Positions 37,436 through 46,739 are shown, numbered from the stretch's first letter. The stretch: 64,000 bases of DNA from Yoonia sp. R2331 (GCF_041103235.1 NZ_JBGCUN010000001.1:1426001-1490000), one strand, 5' to 3'. The notes: a model not told the origin generated them from the sequence alone. Translations and numbers: made by a program.

Positions 37436-38454
37436 CCGCGCCGCCGTCCGCGCCGCGCGGCCCGCTTTGGCCCGGCCCCATCTGTACCGTCCGATTCAGA
37501 GCTGAAATCGCCGAGAGCCGCGACAATCGCGTCCAGCGCTGGACGATCACCCTTGGGGCGCGTTTCAAGTGCCTCACGCATGTACCGCAGATGCTCTGGT
37601 GTTGTGCCGCAGCATCCGCCAATGATCGTTGCACCGCAATCCCGCGCAAGCTGCGCGTAATCCGCCATTAGTTCAGGTGTGCCATCATAATGGATATGGC
37701 CGTCGTGATACTTTGGTATGCCTGCGTTGCCTTTCGAAATCAGCGGCTGGCGTGCACCGGCATCTGCCATGCCCAAGACTGTGCGCAACAGGTCCGATGC
37801 GCCGGTACCACAATTAGCACCAAAGCCCAGCGGCGCATAATCCAGCTTGTCCACTTGACGTACCATATCTTTGGAGGTGACCCCCATCATGGTGCGGCCA
37901 GCTGTGTCAAAACTCATCGTGCCACACCACGGCATACCTGCCTTTTCAAAGGCTTCGGCAGCGGCGGCGTATTCTTCAAATGCGGAAATCGTCTCGACCC
38001 ATAACACATCCGCGCCACCGGCCTTCAGCCCTTCGGCCTGCTCGTGGAACATCTCGACCGCAATCTCGTGGGTCAGGCTACCCATGGGGGCCATGATCTC
38101 TCCGGTTGGACCTACAGAGCCTGCAACCACAACTGTTCGGCCCGATGCATCGGCAACTTCGCGGCCGATCTCAGCAGCGACCTTGTTCAGCTCCAGCACC
38201 CGATCGGCGGCATCATGTAGTTTGAGGCGAGAGGCATTGGCACCAAACGAGTTGGTCAGAAACAGATCGCTGCCCGCATCAACCGCGCCTTTGTAAAGCG
38301 CGGTGATCTTGGCGGGTTCCTCAATGTTCCACATCTCTGGCGCGTCACCCGATGACAGCCCCATGTTGAACAGGTTGGTGCCGGTTGCGCCGTCGGCCAA
38401 GAGCCATTCTCGGTCTTGCAGAAGGCGGCTTAGCGCGTTGTCACTTGCGGGCAT
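37432..38454 (-). CDS. bmtB: Homocysteine S-methyltransferase subunit of split methionine synthase
   Basis: Zinc-dependent homocysteine methyltransferase domain, often annotated betaine-homocysteine methyltransferase. 340 residues from ATG 38454 (MPASDNALSRLLQDREWLLA). Zinc ligands are Cys215 in GANCGTG and Cys281-Cys282 in GGCCGTT. It equals the first module of MetH and lacks the folate, B12 and activation domains, which lie in other genes here. The Arg-rich tail resembles that of the pterin-binding partner. Its 5' end overlaps the upstream MprF-like gene by 25 bases. Methyl donor could be the corrinoid protein (favoured from context) or betaine. Confidence 0.88.
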   Translation of the reverse strand: MPASDNALSRLLQDREWLLADGATGTNLFNMGLSSGDAPEMWNIEEPAKITALYKGAVDAGSDLFLTNSFGANASRLKLHDAADRVLELNKVAAEIGREVADASGRTVVVAGSVGPTGEIMAPMGSLTHEIAVEMFHEQAEGLKAGGADVLWVETISAFEEYAAAAEAFEKAGMPWCGTMSFDTAGRTMMGVTSKDMVRQVDKLDYAPLGFGANCGTGASDLLRTVLGMADAGARQPLISKGNAGIPKYHDGHIHYDGTPELMADYAQLARDCGATIIGGCCGTTPEHLRYMREALETRPKGDRPALDAIVAALGDFSSESDGTDGAGPKRAARRGRRRG

Positions 38455-40256
38455 GGGGGTTCTCGATTCCTTGATGTCGCGCGTGTGTGGCGCGTCAAGC
38501 GCACCGTTGCAACGCCAAAGGACGCAACAAGATGATGAAGCTTGTTCATCAAACGCGGCACCGGACGCTGAATGCCCCAGAATAGCGCAGCAGCACTCAG
38601 CACAAAGCCGATGCGCCCGGGGGCCATGAAATAGCGCGGTCGCCAGATCGGATCGAAAAGGGACTTGAAGTGTCGCAGCCCGGTCCGGTTCACACCCCAG
38701 CGCGCCAATGGCCCCGTTTGGGCAGGCACCGCGCCCAATCCGCATCGCATTGCACCCGCAGCCTTGGCAGCGTCAAGGCCCGCCACAATGGCGCTCTGAA
38801 CTGCACCATCCGGCAGGCCCGCGCGATAGCGGATCAAATCCAATGCCCAGTCCGTGTCGGCGACTTGAAAGGTCACAAAACCGGCGATTTCTCCGTCATG
38901 ACGGATCAAGAACACTCGTTGCTGCGCCAGTTCACCAGGGCAGTACCGTCCGACTGTTAACCCAAGCTCACCGCCATGGGTGCGCGCCCAGGCCATCGCG
39001 ACAACGCGCAAGTCCCGGATTGGCAAGTCGTCTTTGGCGGCCTCAATGCTGATCCCACGCGCTGCGGCGCGGCGCAGCGCCTGACGGAGCCGCTTTTTGC
39101 GTGGGCCATCCAACGACCAGTCATGCAACGCGACCTGCGCGTCGTCCGCGATCCGCGCAACAACCCAACCCGCGCGCCGCGCGCGTCGGGCTGAACGTCC
39201 CGACGCTTTGTAGATGGGAACGAGCGGAAGTTGCGGACCTGACCCCAAAGGGTCGCCCAACAGCACAGGTACCCCCAAAGGACGCACGATATGCCCCCAA
39301 CCCTTTCCGACACGCTCTACAGCGCCGGATTGCCGCGCGAGGCCCCAGTCAGCGGGGCCTGCCAGGGGGATCGGCGTGCTGGGTCGGACAGGTCGCATCA
39401 GGTAAATCGCGCCAACTGCAAAAGGGATCAGGTAATAAACGACCCGGAATGCCAGTAAGCCCGCCAAAAGCTCTGGCGCGGGCAACGCTGGCAAGAGCGC
39501 CAGCAAGACAACCTCAAAAGGGCCTACACCGCCAGGCGAATTTCCCAACAATCCAGCGCCCAAGGCCAGCACATAAGCGGCGATAACGGTCAGCAATGGC
39601 AAATCGGTGTCAGCAGGCAGAAGCAACCATAGCGCCACTCCCGCGCAGCTAAGGTCAAGTGCGACCCAACCCAGCAGCGCTGGCAAGGCGGTACGAAACC
39701 GCAGCGGCAGGCGAATCCACAGTGCTGTGCAGAAGAATGCGCCGGCGCACCCGACCACCAAGGCACAAAACGCTACAGCGCCGGGGATCAGGCCAAGCCA
39801 AACGGCAGCCATGCCGCCGCAAATGGCCCAGCCGGTCAGGAATGAAAGGCCTACAGCCCCGCTCAGCTTGGCGATCTGAAATGGCGACAAGTCTGGTAAA
39901 CCACGCCAGCGGGAAATGCCTGCGGTCACTGCAGTCAGGCCCAGTGACTGGCTTACCGCGATTGCGGCCATGCCCACACGCCGCGCGCGCTGTTCTGAAA
40001 CGCTGGTGTCCATGATCCGGTGCCAAATCGCGTCATATCGGCCCAGAGCTGCAAAACTTACGCCGGTCACAACCATGGCCGTCAGCCATTGCCACGGCGC
40101 AAGCGCTGCGAAGCTGCGTTGGAGTTGCGTGACGTCCAGTGTTTCAAGCGTGTCCCAGGCTGCGGGCAAACACAGCGCAACGACGATCAGCGATAGGAGC
40201 ACAGATGCAGGCCCAACCGGGCGCCTGCGGGGCGAACCAAAACCTGAAAACTGCAT
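38430..40256 (-). CDS. MprF-like membrane protein with DUF2156 acyltransferase-type domain
   Basis: 608-residue protein with about eight N-terminal membrane segments (to residue 320) like the lysylphosphatidylglycerol flippase region, and a C-terminal soluble GNAT-like DUF2156 domain (about 330-560) as in MprF synthases that add amino acids to phosphatidylglycerol. Motifs DLSPFQIAKLSGA and NSPGGVGPFEVVLLALLP belong to the membrane part. It is shorter than MprF (about 840 residues), with fewer membrane segments. The last 25 bases overlap the start of the homocysteine methyltransferase gene. The transferred group (lysine, alanine or other) cannot be predicted. Confidence 0.82.
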   Translation of the reverse strand: MQFSGFGSPRRRPVGPASVLLSLIVVALCLPAAWDTLETLDVTQLQRSFAALAPWQWLTAMVVTGVSFAALGRYDAIWHRIMDTSVSEQRARRVGMAAIAVSQSLGLTAVTAGISRWRGLPDLSPFQIAKLSGAVGLSFLTGWAICGGMAAVWLGLIPGAVAFCALVVGCAGAFFCTALWIRLPLRFRTALPALLGWVALDLSCAGVALWLLLPADTDLPLLTVIAAYVLALGAGLLGNSPGGVGPFEVVLLALLPALPAPELLAGLLAFRVVYYLIPFAVGAIYLMRPVRPSTPIPLAGPADWGLARQSGAVERVGKGWGHIVRPLGVPVLLGDPLGSGPQLPLVPIYKASGRSARRARRAGWVVARIADDAQVALHDWSLDGPRKKRLRQALRRAAARGISIEAAKDDLPIRDLRVVAMAWARTHGGELGLTVGRYCPGELAQQRVFLIRHDGEIAGFVTFQVADTDWALDLIRYRAGLPDGAVQSAIVAGLDAAKAAGAMRCGLGAVPAQTGPLARWGVNRTGLRHFKSLFDPIWRPRYFMAPGRIGFVLSAAALFWGIQRPVPRLMNKLHHLVASFGVATVRLTRHTRATSRNREPPCPQVTTR

Positions 40257-40322
40257 AACATCCCTTCACGCTGATCCTCTCAGGGCTAGGGTGCGGGTCT
40301 GAACCAAGTCTTAAGAAGCAAA

Positions 40323-40353
40323 GGGCCAGCACGCGGATAACCGCGGCTGGCCC
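40323..40353 (-). terminator. Terminator of the zeta inhibitor gene
   Basis: Stem GGGCCAGC...GCTGGCCC continued by CGCGG/CCGCG around loop ATAA, with one unpaired A. On the minus strand it is followed by TTTGCTTCTT. It lies 31 bases after the stop at 40385. Confidence 0.75.
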
Positions 40354-40384
40354 GTCTCAATGTGTGGAATTTAGTGAAAAATGA

Positions 40385-40699
40385 TCAGACTTCGTCGATC
40401 AACTGCGCCTTGGCTTCTGCCATCAGCTCTTTCATCTTGGCACGGATCGTCGCTTCATCTGCCTTGTCGCCCAGATCGCCACTCACCTTGCGATAGACGT
40501 CTTCATCGCCGGCCTCTTCAAAGTCAGCCTTGATCACCTCTTTGGCGTATTCTGCGGCATCATCGTCGGATTTACCCATCAAATCAGCGGCCCACAGACC
40601 CAAAAGCTTGTTGCGGCGCGCTTCAGCCTTGAATTGCATCTCTGCATCATGGGCGAACTTGTTCTCAAATGCGTTCTCGCGATCTTTCATGCTGCTCAT
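40385..40699 (-). CDS. F1-ATPase zeta inhibitor subunit (DUF1476)
   Basis: 104-residue helical protein of the DUF1476 family. In Paracoccus denitrificans this protein (zeta subunit) inhibits ATP hydrolysis by F1-ATPase by entering the catalytic interface with its N-terminus. The N-terminal sequence [21 protein letters not shown] matches the inhibitory region. I chose ATG 40699 because AAGGGA lies just upstream; ATG 40717 and 40690 are possible. It stands alone, divergent from purC, with a clear terminator behind it. Confidence 0.9.
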   Translation of the reverse strand: MSSMKDRENAFENKFAHDAEMQFKAEARRNKLLGLWAADLMGKSDDDAAEYAKEVIKADFEEAGDEDVYRKVSGDLGDKADEATIRAKMKELMAEAKAQLIDEV

Positions 40700-40833
40700 C
40701 GGGGCTTCCCTTTTCAAGAATTACGCTGTTGTACCTGATATGCCCCCGCAACCGCTTGCCCGCAAGAGGGGCTTGGCGTAAGAGGCTGGCAAATGGCGGC
40801 CCAGCCTGGGCGGCCCCAGACGCGAGGCACCAC

Positions 40834-41598
40834 ATGGCACGCCGCAAACTGATCTACGAAGGCAAAGCGAAAATCCTCTACGAAGGTCCCGAGCCGGGCA
40901 CGTTCGTGCAATATTTCAAGGACGATGCGACAGCCTATAACGCCGAAAAGAAAGCCGTGATCGAGGGCAAGGGCGTGTTGAACAACCGTTTGTCCGAATT
41001 CTTCATGAATGGTCTCGCCTCGATTGGGATTCCAACCCACTTCATCAAACGTCTAAACATGCGAGAGCAGTTGATCCGCCAGGTTGAGATTATTCCGCTC
41101 GAAGTGATCGTGCGCAATGTCGCTGCAGGCTCCATGGCGAAACGGATGGGCATGGAAGAGGGCGCGCCGCTGCCACGTCCCATCGTGGAATTTTCCTACA
41201 AAGACGACGCCTTGGGTGATCCTTTGGTGCCAGAGGAGTATATTATCGCCTTTGGATGGGCGAGCCAGCAAGACCTGGACGATATCGTCAGCATCGCCTT
41301 GCGGGTGAACGACTTTATGTCGGGCGTGATGCACGGCGTTGGCATCAAGCTGATCGATTTCAAAATTGAAGTGGGTCGGGTCTGGGATAACGACTTTCAG
41401 CGGTTGATCGTTGCCGATGAGATCAGCCCCGACAGCTGCCGTCTTTGGGACATCGAAACTGGCCAGAAACTGGACAAGGACGTGTTCCGCAAAGACCTCG
41501 GCTCGCTCTCGGATGCCTATACTGAGGTCGCGCGCCGCTTGGGCGTTCTGCCCAGCAATGTAACCCACGCGCCAACAAAGCCTACGCTGATTAATTAG
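40834..41598 (+). CDS. purC: Phosphoribosylaminoimidazole-succinocarboxamide synthase
   Basis: SAICAR synthetase: joins CAIR and aspartate with ATP. 254 residues from ATG 40834 ([18 protein letters not shown], the family start). The signature [19 protein letters not shown] and the second signature [10 protein letters not shown] are present. It is followed by purS (13 bases) and purQ, the usual purCSQ cluster of alphaproteobacteria; purL is not in the window. Confidence 0.97.
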   Translation: MARRKLIYEGKAKILYEGPEPGTFVQYFKDDATAYNAEKKAVIEGKGVLNNRLSEFFMNGLASIGIPTHFIKRLNMREQLIRQVEIIPLEVIVRNVAAGSMAKRMGMEEGAPLPRPIVEFSYKDDALGDPLVPEEYIIAFGWASQQDLDDIVSIALRVNDFMSGVMHGVGIKLIDFKIEVGRVWDNDFQRLIVADEISPDSCRLWDIETGQKLDKDVFRKDLGSLSDAYTEVARRLGVLPSNVTHAPTKPTLIN

Positions 41599-41611
41599 GG
41601 ATATCAGACAG

Positions 41612-41842
41612 ATGAAAGCCAAAGTTCACGTCATGCTCAAGAATGGCGTCCTTGACCCACAGGGCGAAGCGATCCGTCACGCCTTGGGAAGCCTGGGTTT
41701 TGACGGTGTCAATGGTGTGCGTCAGGGCAAAGTAGTTGAACTGGATTTGGCAGACGGTACCGATGAGGCGACGATCAACGCAATGTGCGACAAACTGCTC
41801 GCCAATACGGTGATCGAAAGCTACCGGGTGGAACTGCTGTGA
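41612..41842 (+). CDS. purS: FGAM synthase subunit PurS
   Basis: 76-residue small subunit that bridges PurL and PurQ in the three-part FGAM synthase and helps ammonia channelling. [20 protein letters not shown] and the C-terminal [12 protein letters not shown] are family features. Its TGA stop overlaps the GTG start of purQ (GTGA), so translation is coupled. Confidence 0.96.
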   Translation: MKAKVHVMLKNGVLDPQGEAIRHALGSLGFDGVNGVRQGKVVELDLADGTDEATINAMCDKLLANTVIESYRVELL

Positions 41843-42504
41843 AGGCGGCCGTCATCGTCTTTCCCGGCTCAAACTGCGACCGGGACATGGCCGTGGCACT
41901 AAAGGCTGCAGGCGCGGATGTCACGATGGTTTGGCACAAGGACAGTGACCTGCCGAATGTGGATCTGGTCGCTGTGCCCGGTGGGTTTTCATTTGGTGAT
42001 TACTTGCGCTGCGGCGCGATTGCGGCACAAAGTCCGATCTGTAAAGCCTTGATTTCCCACGTAGAACGCGGCGGATATGCGCTTGGCGTCTGCAATGGCT
42101 TCCAAGTCCTGACTGAAACCGGATTGCTCCCCGGTGCATTGATGCGCAACGCGGCCCTGAAATTCGTATGCAAGACCTCACCGCTGACGGTCGAAACATC
42201 GCAAAGCGCCTTCACCGAAGGCTACAACGCTGGCGACACCGTACATTTCCCGATTGCCCATCACGATGGCAACTACACTGCGGATGCCGAAACGCTTGCG
42301 ACGCTGGCCGGCGAGGATCGCATCGCCTTTCGTTACGGCGACAATCCCAACGGGTCCGCGCAAGACATCGCAGGCATCTTGTCGGTAAACCGACGTGTAC
42401 TTGGCATGATGCCGCACCCAGAACGGGCGGTTGACGCAGGTCACGGTGGCACCGACGGACAGGCGCTTTTCCGCGGATTGGTCGGCCAATTCGTGCAAGC
42501 CTGA
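41839..42504 (+). CDS. purQ: FGAM synthase glutaminase subunit PurQ
   Basis: Class I glutamine amidotransferase that supplies ammonia to PurL. 221 residues from a GTG start at 41839 ([17 protein letters not shown]), chosen because it overlaps the purS stop and matches the family; the frame is open 18 codons further upstream inside purS. Nucleophile Cys85 is in LGVCNGFQ, and the His-Glu pair is in MMPHPERA. Confidence 0.95.
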   Translation: MKAAVIVFPGSNCDRDMAVALKAAGADVTMVWHKDSDLPNVDLVAVPGGFSFGDYLRCGAIAAQSPICKALISHVERGGYALGVCNGFQVLTETGLLPGALMRNAALKFVCKTSPLTVETSQSAFTEGYNAGDTVHFPIAHHDGNYTADAETLATLAGEDRIAFRYGDNPNGSAQDIAGILSVNRRVLGMMPHPERAVDAGHGGTDGQALFRGLVGQFVQA

Positions 42505-42550
42505 TCAGCGCTTGCTTGCCGGGTCGCTTGGCGCCGCGTAGTTTGACGGC

Positions 42551-44305
42551 ATGACTGGGGAAACGTCTTCTAAAACAGGGTGGCGGCGTGGCGGCTGGCG
42601 CTTGCGCGTCGGTGTCTTGATACTTGTCGCTTTTGGCGTGCTTGTGATCTCGGTCACCAACCAGCTTTTGACCGAACGTTTCACTGAAAACACCCGCAAT
42701 CGCGCAGAGCTGAGGCTGACGCTCTACGTCGCCAATTTGATGAGCGAGCTGCAGCGTAATTCCATTGTGCCGCAACTGCTGGCGCGTGACCCCGAATTGA
42801 TCCGTGCGCTGGATAGTTCTGACTATTCGCTTTCGACCGCGCGTCTGTTGTCTTTTGTCGATGAAATTGGCGCGGCCTCGCTGGTGCTGTTTGACAAGGA
42901 TGGGCGCGTGGTGGCGGCCACCGACCGCAACAGGTTGGGCGAAACCCACCGCTCGCAACCCTATTTTCTGGACGCTTTGCGTAGCAATGACACGGTGTTC
43001 ACCAACAACAATCTCGAAGACGGTGGTTTTGTTTCGATCTATTCGCGCAAGATGAGCAACCGGTCAGAAACCTTGGGCGTCATCGCGGTCGAGGTGGATT
43101 TGCGCAAGCTGGAACGGGGCTGGGCCGGGGTGACAGATGCGGTTTTTGTGACGGACAGCGAAGGCACGATCATTCTGGCAACAGAACCGCGTTGGCGCGG
43201 CTTGCAAGAGGCTGCGGCTCTCGAACGCGCATCAGCTCCGTCAGCCATTGAACGGGCGCTTCGTGCGACCACAGACTGGGCGGCGTTGCCCGCTGACGCT
43301 TATCTGGCGGGCGAGGCGGTGTTTCGCCGGGAAGCGCGCGTGCCGTTCCAAGGCTGGCGTATGGTCAGCTATACCGCTTATTCGTCGGTCCGCGAGCGGG
43401 TCAATTCGGTTCTCGCGATCGAGGTGATGGGATTCGCAATTCTCTTGGCGGGCCTGTTTTGGGCGGCCTCGCGAAAAACGGCCTCGCGACTGGTGTTTTT
43501 TCAACGTGAATCGGCAGAGTTGCGCGCATTGAACGTGGCCTTACAGCGGGAAGTCGCCGAACGTCAGAAGGCCGAAAAGAACCTCCAGGTTGCCGAACAG
43601 ACCGTTGCCCAGACCTCAAAACTTGCAGCATTGGGTGAGATGTCAGCGGCGGTCAGTCACGAGTTGAACCAACCGCTGGCAGCGATGAAGACTTACCTTG
43701 CCGGAGCGCGCTTGTTGCTGCAACGCCGCCGCCCGGACGAGGCGCTGTCGTCGTTCCAGCGGATCGACGATTTGATCGAACGGATGGGCGCGATCACGCG
43801 TCAGCTTAAATCCTATGCGCGCAAAGGTGCAGATGCCTTCGAACCCGTTGATACAAGGGCTGCTGTCAGTGCCGCGCTTGCCATGATGGAACCGCAACTC
43901 AAGACCCGGCACGTCGATATCAGCCGCACGTTGCCATCTGATGCGCCGATGATTTTCGGTGATCGGCTGCGTCTCGAACAGGTGATCATTAACCTCTTGC
44001 GCAATGCCCTTGATGCCACCAAATCAGTCAAGGACCCGCGGATCGATGTGATCCTTGCGGCGGGGGATGAAATGACGTTGACGGTGCGGGACAATGGCAG
44101 GGGGATCGAAGACCTCGATAACCTGTTCGAGCCATTTTACACCACCAAACAGCCGGGCGATGGTGTGGGCCTTGGGCTTGCCATCTCGTCCGGCATTGTG
44201 AACGATTTGGGCGGCCGACTGACCGCGCGCAATGGCGCAAACGGTGGGGCGGTGTTTGAGGTCAGGTTGCCGATCTTCCGCGAAGATGTCGCGGCGGCAG
44301 AATAA
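42551..44305 (+). CDS. dctB: DctB-type sensor histidine kinase
   Basis: Membrane histidine kinase for C4-dicarboxylates. 584 residues: one membrane segment at about 21-40, a periplasmic double PAS/Cache-type sensor region (about 45-290), a second membrane segment (about 292-312), a coiled-coil, the H-box SHELNQPLAAMKTY with phospho-accepting His370, and an ATPase domain with DNGRGIEDLD and GVGLGLAI. The SHELNQPLAA H-box and layout are typical of DctB. It lies 12 bases before the response regulator. The dct transporter genes are not in the window, so succinate/fumarate sensing is inferred from family. Confidence 0.9.
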   Translation: MTGETSSKTGWRRGGWRLRVGVLILVAFGVLVISVTNQLLTERFTENTRNRAELRLTLYVANLMSELQRNSIVPQLLARDPELIRALDSSDYSLSTARLLSFVDEIGAASLVLFDKDGRVVAATDRNRLGETHRSQPYFLDALRSNDTVFTNNNLEDGGFVSIYSRKMSNRSETLGVIAVEVDLRKLERGWAGVTDAVFVTDSEGTIILATEPRWRGLQEAAALERASAPSAIERALRATTDWAALPADAYLAGEAVFRREARVPFQGWRMVSYTAYSSVRERVNSVLAIEVMGFAILLAGLFWAASRKTASRLVFFQRESAELRALNVALQREVAERQKAEKNLQVAEQTVAQTSKLAALGEMSAAVSHELNQPLAAMKTYLAGARLLLQRRRPDEALSSFQRIDDLIERMGAITRQLKSYARKGADAFEPVDTRAAVSAALAMMEPQLKTRHVDISRTLPSDAPMIFGDRLRLEQVIINLLRNALDATKSVKDPRIDVILAAGDEMTLTVRDNGRGIEDLDNLFEPFYTTKQPGDGVGLGLAISSGIVNDLGGRLTARNGANGGAVFEVRLPIFREDVAAAE

Positions 44306-44317
44306 AGGAGCGAACAC

Positions 44318-45652
44318 ATGAGCAAGGCCATGAAGATCGCCATCGTCGATGACGAAAAGGATATGCGCCAGTCGATCAGCCAATGGCTGGCCCTGTCTGG
44401 TTTTGACACTGAAACCTATGCCAGCGCCGAAGATGCGCTGCGTGGTGTGGGCAATGATTTCCCCGGCATTATCGTCTCGGACATCAAGATGCCTGGCATG
44501 GATGGGATGCAATTTCTTAAAAAGATCAAGGGCGTGGACAGCGCGCTTCCTGTGATCATGATCACCGGGCACGGTGATGTGCCCATGGCAGTCGAGGCAA
44601 TGCGTATTGGCGCATTCGATTTTCTTGAAAAGCCGTTCAACCCCGACCGGATGACGGAACTTGCCAAGCGCGCCACATCTGCGCGCCGCTTGACGCTCGA
44701 TAACCGTGCCTTGCGGAAAGAGCTGTCAGACGGCACCGCGCTGATGAAAAAGCTGATTGGACAATCGCCACCAATGGAGCGGCTCAAGGAAGACATCCTT
44801 GATCTGGGCCAGGCCGATGGGCATGTGTTGATTGAAGGCGAAACAGGTACCGGCAAGACGCTTGTTGCCCATGCCCTGCATGCCGTTGGCGCCCGTGCGT
44901 CCAAGAAATTCACATTGATCTCGTGCTCGGCTTACGAGGAAGAGGCGCTGTCGCGCCGCTTGTTCGGTCCCGCACAAGAGGACGAGCCGATACCCGCAAT
45001 GGAAGAAGCGCGCGGCGGAACATTGGTGCTGGAAGATATCGAGGCACTCAGCCATGCGTTACAGGCCCGCCTGCTGACCGCGATCAACGAACAGGGCAAT
45101 CCGGCAGAGACCCGGATCGTGGCAATCTGCAACCTGCAGGAACAGGATAAAACCTGCGAAAGCGTGCTGCGTCCTGACCTGTTCTACCGACTAGCTGCGC
45201 TCAAAATTGTGGTGCCACCCTTGCGTCAACGGGGCGAGGACATCCTGTCGTTGTTTACCCGCTTGTCGGAACAGTTCGCCGATGAATATGGCTGCGACGC
45301 GCCAGAGGTCAGCGCGCAAGAGGCGGCACAATTGTTGCAGGCCCCTTGGCCCGGCAATGTCCGTCAATTGATCAACGTGGCCGAACGGGCCGTGCTGCAA
45401 AACCGGCGCGGAACCGGTTCGATCGCTTCGCTTCTGATGGCCGACACCGAAGACACGCGCCCTGCGATGACCACCGAAGGCAAACCGCTCAAGGAATTTG
45501 TCGAGGCGTTCGAACGGATGTTGATCGACAACACCATGCGCCGCCATAAGGGCAGCATCGTCGCGGTTATGGAGGAATTGTGCCTGCCGCGCCGGACATT
45601 GAATGAAAAGATGGCCAAATACGGCCTGACCCGGTCCGACTATTTGAACTGA
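44318..45652 (+). CDS. dctD: DctD-like response regulator lacking GAFTGA
   Basis: Response regulator of the NtrC layout: receiver domain with phospho-acceptor Asp55 (IIVSDIKMPG), AAA+ domain with Walker A GETGTGKT (174-181), and a C-terminal Fis-type HTH (RRHKGSIVAVMEELCLPRRTLNEKM). 444 residues. In the AAA+ domain the sigma-54 contact loop GAFTGA is absent: after RRLFG comes PAQEDEPIPAMEEARGG. Walker B reads TLVLEDIE rather than TLFLDEIG, so the acidic pair is swapped. It probably does not work with sigma-54, as known for Rhodobacter capsulatus NtrC. It is paired with the DctB kinase 12 bases upstream. Confidence 0.88.
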   Translation: MSKAMKIAIVDDEKDMRQSISQWLALSGFDTETYASAEDALRGVGNDFPGIIVSDIKMPGMDGMQFLKKIKGVDSALPVIMITGHGDVPMAVEAMRIGAFDFLEKPFNPDRMTELAKRATSARRLTLDNRALRKELSDGTALMKKLIGQSPPMERLKEDILDLGQADGHVLIEGETGTGKTLVAHALHAVGARASKKFTLISCSAYEEEALSRRLFGPAQEDEPIPAMEEARGGTLVLEDIEALSHALQARLLTAINEQGNPAETRIVAICNLQEQDKTCESVLRPDLFYRLAALKIVVPPLRQRGEDILSLFTRLSEQFADEYGCDAPEVSAQEAAQLLQAPWPGNVRQLINVAERAVLQNRRGTGSIASLLMADTEDTRPAMTTEGKPLKEFVEAFERMLIDNTMRRHKGSIVAVMEELCLPRRTLNEKMAKYGLTRSDYLN

Positions 45653-45655
45653 TTG

Positions 45656-46327
45656 ATGCGAAGACTCCTGCGTTTTTTCACTTTGCTTGTGCTGGTGGCC
45701 CTGTTGGGCTGTGGCATCTATGGCTGGATCGGCTATCGCGACGGTTTGCGCGCCAGTGTGGAACTGGCGCCGCAGGCCGACGCGCTGATTGCAGCCGGGC
45801 AGGGTGGCGGGGCGCTTGGTCCCGGCAGGCAGGCCATGCTGCTGGCGGTTGAGGATCCGGCGTTTTTCACCCACGTCGGGTTTGATCTGACCACACCGGG
45901 CGGCGGGATCACAACCATCACCCAGTCGCTGGCCAAGAGGCAGGGGTTTGACGAATTCATCCCGGGATATCGCAAGCTGCGGCAGACAACTTATGCCATT
46001 GGGCTCGAACGCGGATTGACCAAACCGCAGATCCTGGCGCTGTTTCTGGACAGCGTCTCAATGGGCCGTGGTCCTGACGGCGATTGGATTACCGGGCTCT
46101 TTCCCGCCAGCCTTGCACATTTTGACGCGACACCAGATGCAATTCCCGAAGATGACTTTATTGCTCTTGTCGCCGTGATGATTGCCCCCCGCGATCTTGC
46201 ATTGGGAGAGGCGGATGCAGTCCTTCAAACGCGCATTGCACGGATCAAGCGCCTGCTGGAAGGTGCTTGTGAACCCTTGGGTAACAGCGACGTCTGGCTG
46301 GAAGGTTGTGCTGGGGCTGAAAGCTGA
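45656..46327 (+). CDS. Small GT51-like transglycosylase-domain protein
   Basis: 223-residue protein with one N-terminal membrane anchor (about residues 7-26) and a domain like the GT51 peptidoglycan glycosyltransferases: catalytic-type Glu66 in LLAVEDPAFFTHVGFD and ITTITQSLAK (85-94), which corresponds to the GGSTITQQL motif of true enzymes. It is shorter than MtgA-type enzymes (about 240 residues or more), and a second conserved Glu is not obvious. ATG 45656 was chosen over TTG 45653. It starts three bases after the dctD stop and is probably co-transcribed. Catalytic activity is uncertain. Confidence 0.78.
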   Translation: MRRLLRFFTLLVLVALLGCGIYGWIGYRDGLRASVELAPQADALIAAGQGGGALGPGRQAMLLAVEDPAFFTHVGFDLTTPGGGITTITQSLAKRQGFDEFIPGYRKLRQTTYAIGLERGLTKPQILALFLDSVSMGRGPDGDWITGLFPASLAHFDATPDAIPEDDFIALVAVMIAPRDLALGEADAVLQTRIARIKRLLEGACEPLGNSDVWLEGCAGAES

Positions 46328-46739
46328 TGCGGACCTGTTTTTGGTCAGACAATTCCCGGATTGATGCGATCACACCTTGTTTTATGACAGCGCTGTGACT
46401 TATGTAGGAATTACGGATGCCCGTGCGACGTTGCACGGTGACATTCGGTGAGATTCTCTGCCACATGGCCGGACACCCGACATTGGCAGCTGATTTGGCC
46501 CCATAGGGCCAGAAGAACGCTCTGGTCGCACGTGTTTTTGTGCAGGACCGGGCCATGAATGGGCCGCACTACACGCGGTCGGAGAAGAAACGCGATGCAA
46601 AGCGCGCAACATACAGGCAGCACGCACCACGCCCCAAGGGGCCGGGTCGCTGCCCGCGCCGTGATCGCCCAAATCAGACATGCCAGACGGACCGCCGCAC
46701 CCCCAGGGTGCAGGCCGCTTGCGCGTGCGAATGGATACA
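46328..46739 (+). promoter_or_regulatory. Long structured leader of rne, no gene seen
   Basis: 412 bases without a convincing gene, probably the promoter and long 5' UTR of rne. Several short perfect hairpins or palindromes occur: ACAGCGCTGT (46387-46396), CCGTGC-GACGTT-GCACGG (46421-46438) and TGGCCC-CATA-GGGCCA (46496-46511). In E. coli the rne leader binds RNase E itself for feedback control; a similar role here is inferred only. Confidence 0.55.
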
